NCBI GenBank assembly: GCA_900543715.1
Contig: UQSX01000033.1
Coordinates: 1-27,414, forward strand
Source of the DNA: an uncultured Blautia sp.
GTDB lineage: Bacteria > Bacillota > Clostridia > Lachnospirales > Lachnospiraceae
Direction of reading: 5' to 3'
DNA length: 27,414 nucleotides
How positions within the stretch are numbered: the stretch's first letter is position 1; each line of letters begins with the position of its first letter. A program made the position numbers and the translations under genes. Below, in pieces: positions 22,794 through 27,414 of the stretch. Below the pieces are notes generated by a model. That model was not told where the DNA came from, did not search any database, and saw only the letters and a list, made by a program, of their open reading frames with translations.

Positions 22794-23805
22794 CAGACTG
22801 ACGCTCCATTAGCTCTACACCCATAATGATCTTGGAAGGCGTACTGGTTGTACCGGTTTTGATCTTTTCCAGAAGCAGCCGGGTACACTGGCGGGCTTTT
22901 TGGTCAAGATGCTGGGAGATAGAAGTCAGTTTAGGGGTGGTGTACTGACAGATAGGCAGATTGTCATAGCCTATAACAGACAGATCCACTGGCACCCGGT
23001 AGCCTCCCAGCCTGGCGCCTTCCATAACCCCAATGGCAGCAATATCGGCAGTGGTCACCGCTGCCGTTATTTCATTTTCTGAAAGGGAAATAGCCTTTCC
23101 GGCCTCAAGGCCTCCTTCATAGGTAGGAGGATAGGGGTAAACATATTCGGGACGGAAAGGAATGCCGCATTCCCTCAGGGCAGAACGATAGCCCTCAAAT
23201 CGTCTGGTTATGAGGGGGTTATTCTCCGGGTCTGATACAAAAGCAATATGGGTATGTCCATGGCTGACCATATATCTTGTTGCAAGGTACAGCCCATGCC
23301 AGTCATCGGTAGCCACATTTATAATATCGGGAACTTTCATATCGCAGTCAAAAATAGCAATGGGGCATTTCAGAAGTTCCTTAAAGGACTGGATATACTC
23401 CAGAGCCTCCGGATAGAGGAAGATGATCCCGTCTACATTCCAATTCTTGATCAATGAAATAATATCGGATTTATTTGTAACGGAACGGAGCATGGTGAAA
23501 TATCCGCTTTTGCGCAGTTCCATCTCAATGGTTCCCAGCATAGCGCTGATATATGGGTTTTCCAGATGGTTAAATTCTTCTCCGGTGTGGAAAGGAGAGA
23601 TGATGATCCCGATGATGTTGGAAACCTTATTTGTCAGAGAACGGGCGCTTAAATTGGGAACATAGTCGTATTCTTTGATAAGCGCATTGACTTTTTCAAT
23701 GGTTTTGGCAGACACCCGGTCATGCTTTCCATTGATCACATTTGAAACGGTCATGATGCTTACGCCGGCCTTCTCCGCTATATCCTTTAACCGCACTTCA
23801 CCCAT
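22777..23805 (-). CDS. LacI-family repressor of the isomaltoside operon
   Basis: A 342-residue repressor with an N-terminal LacI helix-turn-helix (VRLKDIAEKAGVSIMTVSNVINGKH, about 4-28), hinge helix (YVPNLSARSLTNK) and a periplasmic-binding-protein-like effector domain (60-335). AAGGTGAGG precedes the ATG. It is divergent from a GH13 alpha-glucosidase and sugar transporter genes, so the effector is probably the transported sugar. Palindromes near its own start and after the glucosidase promoter are suitable operators. Family call sure, target inferred. Confidence 0.92.
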   Translation of the reverse strand: MGEVRLKDIAEKAGVSIMTVSNVINGKHDRVSAKTIEKVNALIKEYDYVPNLSARSLTNKVSNIIGIIISPFHTGEEFNHLENPYISAMLGTIEMELRKSGYFTMLRSVTNKSDIISLIKNWNVDGIIFLYPEALEYIQSFKELLKCPIAIFDCDMKVPDIINVATDDWHGLYLATRYMVSHGHTHIAFVSDPENNPLITRRFEGYRSALRECGIPFRPEYVYPYPPTYEGGLEAGKAISLSENEITAAVTTADIAAIGVMEGARLGGYRVPVDLSVIGYDNLPICQYTTPKLTSISQHLDQKARQCTRLLLEKIKTGTTSTPSKIIMGVELMERQSVISLF

Positions 23806-23837
23806 TTCCTCACCTTCTTTCTTAAAAATTACCTGCC

Positions 23838-23852
23838 AGGTTTAATAAACCT
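23838..23852. promoter_or_regulatory. 15-bp palindrome before the LacI-family gene (putative autoregulatory operator)
   Basis: AGGTTTAATAAACCT is a perfect inverted repeat around a central A. It lies 33-47 bases upstream of the repressor ATG and downstream of its predicted promoter. It shares TTTA/TAAA arms with the operator at 24057-24068 but has a different centre and lacks the central CG of classic LacI sites. Confidence 0.45.
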
Positions 23853-23898
23853 TAAGGATAAACATACGGTGAATATCCTCTGATTTTGCTATCCATTT

Positions 23899-23926
23899 AT
23901 TATAACGGAGGAAAATGAAAAATCAA
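23899..23926 (-). promoter_or_regulatory. Promoter of the LacI-family repressor
   Basis: On the minus strand, TTGATT (23926-23921), a 16-base spacer and TATAAT (23904-23899). The 289-base intergenic stretch 23806-24094 otherwise contains A/T-rich tracts (about 23930-24040) that could act as UP elements for the opposite promoter. Confidence 0.6.
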
Positions 23927-24018
23927 TCTGGCAAAAAAACGAAAAAATTCATGTGATGTACAAAACATACAAAATAACCAAAAAAAACATATGAAATATA
24001 TAGAAAATATAAAAAATG

Positions 24019-24047
24019 TTGACGCGAATATAAAAAGGGTATAAAAT
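24019..24047 (+). promoter_or_regulatory. Promoter of the glucosidase-transporter operon
   Basis: TTGACG (24019-24024), a 17-base spacer and TAAAAT (24042-24047), each five of six to consensus. The predicted start is about 24054, so the palindrome at 24057-24068 lies immediately after it. Confidence 0.65.
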
Positions 24048-24056
24048 ATTAATAGA

Positions 24057-24068
24057 TTTAGCGCTAAA
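24057..24068. promoter_or_regulatory. LacI-type operator TTTAGCGCTAAA
   Basis: A perfect 12-bp palindrome with a central CG, typical of LacI-family operators, just downstream of the predicted transcription start of the GH13 operon. Binding of the divergently encoded repressor here would block transcription. Confidence 0.78.
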
Positions 24069-24094
24069 CCAAACAAAGAGGAGGAGCTATCTGC

Positions 24095-25765
24095 ATGACG
24101 AAGACTTGGTGGAAGGAAAGCGTTGTCTATCAGATTTATCCACGTTCTTTTTGCGACAGCAACGGAGACGGGATCGGCGACCTGAAAGGTATCCGCTCTA
24201 AGCTGGACTATTTGAAGGAACTGGGGATCAATGTAATCTGGCTCAGTCCGGTGTATAAATCACCCAATGATGACAACGGCTATGATATTTCTGATTATCA
24301 GGATATCATGACGGAATTTGGTACTATGAAGGATTTTGATGAACTTCTGGAAGCAGCCCATGACCGGGGAATTCGGATTGTGATGGATCTGGTGGTAAAT
24401 CATACCTCTGATGAGCACCCATGGTTTATAGAGAGCCGTTCTTCTAAAGAGAATCCCAAAAGAGATTATTATATTTGGAGGGATGCCGTAGACGGACATG
24501 AGCCGAATAATTGGGGAAGCGCTTTTTCAGGTTCTGCCTGGCAGTGGGATGAGGAAACGCAGATGTATTATCTGCACTGCTTTTCAAAGAAGCAGCCGGA
24601 TCTGAACTGGGAAAATCCGAAAGTCCGTGACGAGGTGTTTGCCATGATGGACTGGTGGTGCAGGAAAGGGATCGACGGTTTCCGCATGGACGTTATATCT
24701 ATGATCTCAAAAAAAGAGGGACTCCCTGATGTACCTACAGACGGCGGCCTTTATGGAAACTGCATGTATGGTACCTGCAACGGACCCCATGTGCATGAAT
24801 ACCTTCAGGAGATGAACCAGAGAGTATTGTCCAAATACGATCTGATGACAGTAGGAGAATGTGCAGGCGTAACCATTGAAGAAGCAAAAAAATATGCCAA
24901 TGCAGAAAATACTGAGCTGAACATGGTATTTCAGTTTGAACATACTTCACTGGATGCCGGCTCTATGGATAAATGGTGTAAGAAAAGGATTTCTTTGCCG
25001 GAGCTTAAAGAAAATCTCAGCAAATGGGAGAGAGAACTGGAAGGCACAGCCTGGAATTCCTTATACTTCTGCAACCACGATCAGCCCAGAATCGTTTCAA
25101 GGCTGGGAGATGATTCTCCATTGTCTGCAAAGTGTATCGGGACAATCCTGCATATGATGCAGGGAACCCCTTACGTATATCAGGGAGAAGAGCTGGGAAT
25201 GACCAACTGCCCCTTCGGCCCTATTGAAAATTACCGGGACCTGGAAAGCATCAACGCTTATCATGAGCTTACAGAGGCGGGGCTTCGTCAGCCGGAGGAA
25301 TTGTTGGAGTGTATCGCCTATAAGAGCAGAGATAACGCCCGCACTCCTATGCAGTGGAGCAGCGGGGAAAATGCAGGATTTACGGATGGAACACCCTGGA
25401 TCATGGTAAATCCAAACTATACAGAGATCAATGCGGAAAAGGAAATGGCAGATCCGGATTCTGTATTCCATTATTACCGGCAGCTGATCGCACTGCGCAG
25501 ATTCAGCGAATGGTCAGATGTTATTGTATACGGACATTACCAGCTTCTGGCACCGGAAGATCCTCAGGTGTTTGCCTATACAAGAGAATACGAGGGACAG
25601 AAACTTCTTGTAATCTGTAATGTGTCTGATGAAAATGTGCCTTTCCAGATACCGGAATCTGTTTCCTGGCAGAAAGAAGAAAGGCTGATCGGAAATTATG
25701 AAAAACGGGCACTGACAAGAAAAATGGAGATGAAACCTTGGGAAGCCATGGTTTGGTCCATTTAA
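24095..25765 (+). CDS. GH13 oligo-1,6-glucosidase (alpha-glucosidase)
   Basis: A 556-residue cytoplasmic glycoside hydrolase releasing glucose from the non-reducing ends of isomaltose and short isomalto-oligosaccharides. The GH13 barrel begins WWKESVVYQIYPRSF and has the DSNGDGIGDL calcium loop. Catalytic residues are D199 (GFRMDVI), E255 (TVGECAG) and D329 (CNHDQPR), the same numbers as reported for Bacillus cereus oligo-1,6-glucosidase. Val200 after the nucleophile is the residue associated with alpha-1,6 preference, which favours isomaltose over maltose. No signal peptide, so substrate must be imported, consistent with the downstream binding protein and permease. GAGGAGG precedes the ATG. 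Trehalose-6-phosphate hydrolase or sucrose cleavage are less likely alternatives. Confidence 0.92.
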   Translation: MTKTWWKESVVYQIYPRSFCDSNGDGIGDLKGIRSKLDYLKELGINVIWLSPVYKSPNDDNGYDISDYQDIMTEFGTMKDFDELLEAAHDRGIRIVMDLVVNHTSDEHPWFIESRSSKENPKRDYYIWRDAVDGHEPNNWGSAFSGSAWQWDEETQMYYLHCFSKKQPDLNWENPKVRDEVFAMMDWWCRKGIDGFRMDVISMISKKEGLPDVPTDGGLYGNCMYGTCNGPHVHEYLQEMNQRVLSKYDLMTVGECAGVTIEEAKKYANAENTELNMVFQFEHTSLDAGSMDKWCKKRISLPELKENLSKWERELEGTAWNSLYFCNHDQPRIVSRLGDDSPLSAKCIGTILHMMQGTPYVYQGEELGMTNCPFGPIENYRDLESINAYHELTEAGLRQPEELLECIAYKSRDNARTPMQWSSGENAGFTDGTPWIMVNPNYTEINAEKEMADPDSVFHYYRQLIALRRFSEWSDVIVYGHYQLLAPEDPQVFAYTREYEGQKLLVICNVSDENVPFQIPESVSWQKEERLIGNYEKRALTRKMEMKPWEAMVWSI

Positions 25766-25802
25766 TAAAACAAAAAAAGTGTGAAGAAAGGAAGGGAAAA
25801 GT

Positions 25803-27125
25803 ATGAAGAAATTATTAGCACTTTTATTGACGGGAACAATGGTACTGTCATTGGGAGCCTGCGGCGGAGGCGGCTCTGACAGTGGAAGCAGCGATTCAGG
25901 AAGCTCAGATTCCGGGTCTTCCAGCGGAGGAACAACACTTCGTCTGGTAAACGGAAAGATCGAGGTAGACGAGCAGTTAAAGAAACTGGCTTCTGTATAT
26001 GAAGAAGAAACAGGCGTGAAAGTAGAAATCGAGTCCATGGGCGGCGGCGTTGATATCCAGGGTACTCTGAAAGGCTACTATCAGGGCGGAAACATGCCGG
26101 ATATCTTTGTAAACGGAAGTATACCTGATTTTGAAAACTGGGAAGGCATGCTGGTAGATATGAGCGATCAGGCATGGGCTTCTGACACAGATCAGGCTTA
26201 TGTGGATGAAGAGTACGGAACTATCGGATTCCCATATACAGTAGAGGCTATCGGTCTGAGCTACAACAAGAATATCCTGGAGCAGGCAGGCATTGATCCG
26301 GCTTCTATCACAGGTCCGGATTCTCTGAGACAGGCTTTTGAGACACTGGATTCCAAAAAAGATGAGCTGGGACTTACCGCAGTAGTAGGCTACTGTGCAG
26401 AAGTTGCTTCTCTGTACTGGTCTACAGGAAATCACCTGTTTGCAAACTACCTGGACTCTGGCCTTGACAGGGATGACACAACCTATATTGATATGCTGAA
26501 CGACGGCGGACAGATTGACACAGACCGTATGACAGATTTTGCTGAGATGGTACAGCTCTTTCAGGAGTACTCCGATCCTTCTCTTCTGGTATCCGGTACA
26601 TATGATCAGCAGATCCTGAACTTTGCTTCTGGCAAATATGCTTTTGTTACCCAGGGTTCCTGGATCGGAGCTACCATGACTTCTACTGATGCAGAGGCTT
26701 ATGAAGCAGCAGGAAGCTTCGAAGTTGGTATGATTCCTTATACTTTTGAAGAAGGAATCGACACAATCCTTACAAACGCTCCATCTTGGTGGTCTATCTA
26801 CAGCGAGAGCGAAAATGTAGACGCTGCTCTTGAGTTCATTCAGTGGTGTTCTGAGTCTACAGCTCAGCAGATCCTGGTTGAAGAGGCCGGATTTATCAGT
26901 CCGTTCAAATCCTGTGAATATGTGGCAAGCGATCCATTTGCGCAGACCATTACAGATTGGCAGACAGCAGGAAAAACTTCTGCATGGCATTGGCTGTATA
27001 TGACAGAAGGTCTTGCACAGAACTACACCGGACAGGTATTCGGTGACTTTGCAGCAGGAAACCTGGATGTAGACGGATTTGTATCTACCATGCAGCAGGT
27101 ACTTCAGAGTGCATATGCTGGCTGA
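25803..27125 (+). CDS. Sugar ABC transporter substrate-binding lipoprotein
   Basis: A 440-residue extracellular solute-binding protein (family 1 type). A lipoprotein signal peptide ends in LSLGAC with Cys20 as the lipidation site, followed by a flexible Gly/Ser/Asp linker (21-43, repeated SDSGSS) and the binding fold (TTLRLVNGKIEVDEQLKKLASVYEE; NMPDIFVNG; GSWIGATM; NAPSWWSIY). It is anchored to the outer membrane face and delivers an oligosaccharide to the permease. It starts 37 bases after the glucosidase gene, and a leaky terminator follows, which would make it more abundant than the permeases. The ligand is inferred to be isomaltose or a related alpha-glucoside from the neighbour. Confidence 0.93.
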   Translation: MKKLLALLLTGTMVLSLGACGGGGSDSGSSDSGSSDSGSSSGGTTLRLVNGKIEVDEQLKKLASVYEEETGVKVEIESMGGGVDIQGTLKGYYQGGNMPDIFVNGSIPDFENWEGMLVDMSDQAWASDTDQAYVDEEYGTIGFPYTVEAIGLSYNKNILEQAGIDPASITGPDSLRQAFETLDSKKDELGLTAVVGYCAEVASLYWSTGNHLFANYLDSGLDRDDTTYIDMLNDGGQIDTDRMTDFAEMVQLFQEYSDPSLLVSGTYDQQILNFASGKYAFVTQGSWIGATMTSTDAEAYEAAGSFEVGMIPYTFEEGIDTILTNAPSWWSIYSESENVDAALEFIQWCSESTAQQILVEEAGFISPFKSCEYVASDPFAQTITDWQTAGKTSAWHWLYMTEGLAQNYTGQVFGDFAAGNLDVDGFVSTMQQVLQSAYAG

Positions 27126-27159
27126 CAGATAAAATAAATTTTACCAGGTAAGAGAAAAA

Positions 27160-27192
27160 CGGGTGGCGGTTTTCATCCGCTGCCTGTTTTTT
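27160..27192 (+). terminator. Intercistronic terminator/attenuator after the binding protein
   Basis: CGGGTGGCGG (27160-27169) pairs with CCGCTGCCTG (27177-27186) with three G-T wobbles, followed by six T. The next gene begins 34 bases later with a strong ribosome site and no obvious promoter of its own, so partial read-through is likely. This pattern is common after binding-protein genes. Confidence 0.65.
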
Positions 27193-27225
27193 CTATACCT
27201 TGATCTGAGAAAGGAGGAGTAGTGC

Positions 27226-27414
27226 ATGAGCAATCAAAGCACTGCAGGCAGAAGGGTTTTATCCCTGATTCTTCTGATTGCCGGTGTCTGCCTTCTGGTG
27301 GGAGCGCTGGTTCTTGACTTTACGGGCAGTACACTGACATTCCGCGGCTCTATGCTGATCATCGGAGCTATAGGTATCATTATCGGGGCGTATTTGTATC
27401 CTACTGTAAAACAT
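27226..27414 (+). CDS. Sugar ABC transporter permease, N-terminus only (runs off the window)
   Basis: An open frame from ATG 27226 to the window end gives 63 residues: a short cytoplasmic start (SNQSTAGRRV), a TM helix (LSLILLIAGVCLLVGALVL), a loop and a second hydrophobic stretch (MLIIGAIGIIIGAYLY). AAAGGAGGAG precedes the start. Position after a family 1 binding protein indicates a MalF/UgpA-type permease with an N-terminal membrane extension. The diagnostic EAA loop would be downstream, outside the window. Confidence 0.65.
   Translation, partial: MSNQSTAGRRVLSLILLIAGVCLLVGALVLDFTGSTLTFRGSMLIIGAIGIIIGAYLYPTVKH

Noticed and set aside
25977..26990. 337-codon minus-strand ORF inside the binding-protein gene
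   Set aside because: The plus strand encodes a full solute-binding lipoprotein with a signal peptide; the minus frame has no start signal and no domain.

Overview
The window looks like chromosomal DNA of a gut Firmicute of the Lachnospiraceae type (Blautia/Dorea/Mediterraneibacter-like). The reasons are the moderate GC, strong AGGAGG ribosome binding sites, frequent ATGA start/stop overlaps, BceRS-BceAB and LanFEG-type transporters, a clostridial Hcp locus and a GH13/lipoprotein sugar operon. The genus call is inference from protein style only. I see no tRNA, rRNA, CRISPR array or prophage.

Layout. (1) 1-2441: the right part of an IS21-family insertion sequence (istA, istB, right-end repeats). 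It has inserted into the 3' end of an ABC ATPase gene; the last codons of that gene and its intact FtsX-type permease follow (2442-4369). (2) 4496-7554: a nitrosative/redox stress module. A Crp/Fnr regulator is divergent from a ferredoxin-like gene and hcp (hybrid cluster protein), and the shared intergenic region carries two 16-bp palindromes placed as expected for Crp/Fnr control. (3) 7668-8117: a small coiled-coil gene built on a 21-bp (7-residue) tandem repeat. (4) 8401-10736: a ROK-type regulator under a promoter buried in a 35-bp palindrome, a translationally coupled sugar O-acetyltransferase and a DUF1349 protein. (5) 10732-13496: a long hairpin that also carries a promoter, then a MoxR-like AAA+ ATPase and VWA protein pair. 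(6) 13509-18272: a decayed peptide-immunity region. It holds a deleted HipA/CtkA-like kinase gene with its intact upstream partner gene, a LanFEG-like transporter operon on the minus strand, and a response regulator/kinase pair on the plus strand. The transporter ATPase and the response regulator are both cut at their 5' ends at one head-to-head junction near 16611, so the ATPase lacks Walker A and the regulator lacks its receiver domain. (7) 18345-22793: an apparently complete BceRS-BceAB-type peptide-antibiotic sensing and detoxification module. (8) 22777-27414: a LacI-family repressor divergent from an oligo-1,6-glucosidase, a sugar-binding lipoprotein and the start of a permease, with palindromic operators at both promoters. 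This looks like an isomaltose/isomalto-oligosaccharide uptake and hydrolysis operon.

Taken together, three antibiotic/toxin-type loci are broken (IS insertion, internal deletion, head-to-head deletion) beside an intact Bce module. I did not find a clear new multi-gene system. The most unusual items are the double truncation at 16611, the palindrome geometry at hcp, the palindrome-embedded promoters of the ROK and MoxR genes, and the heptad-repeat protein.
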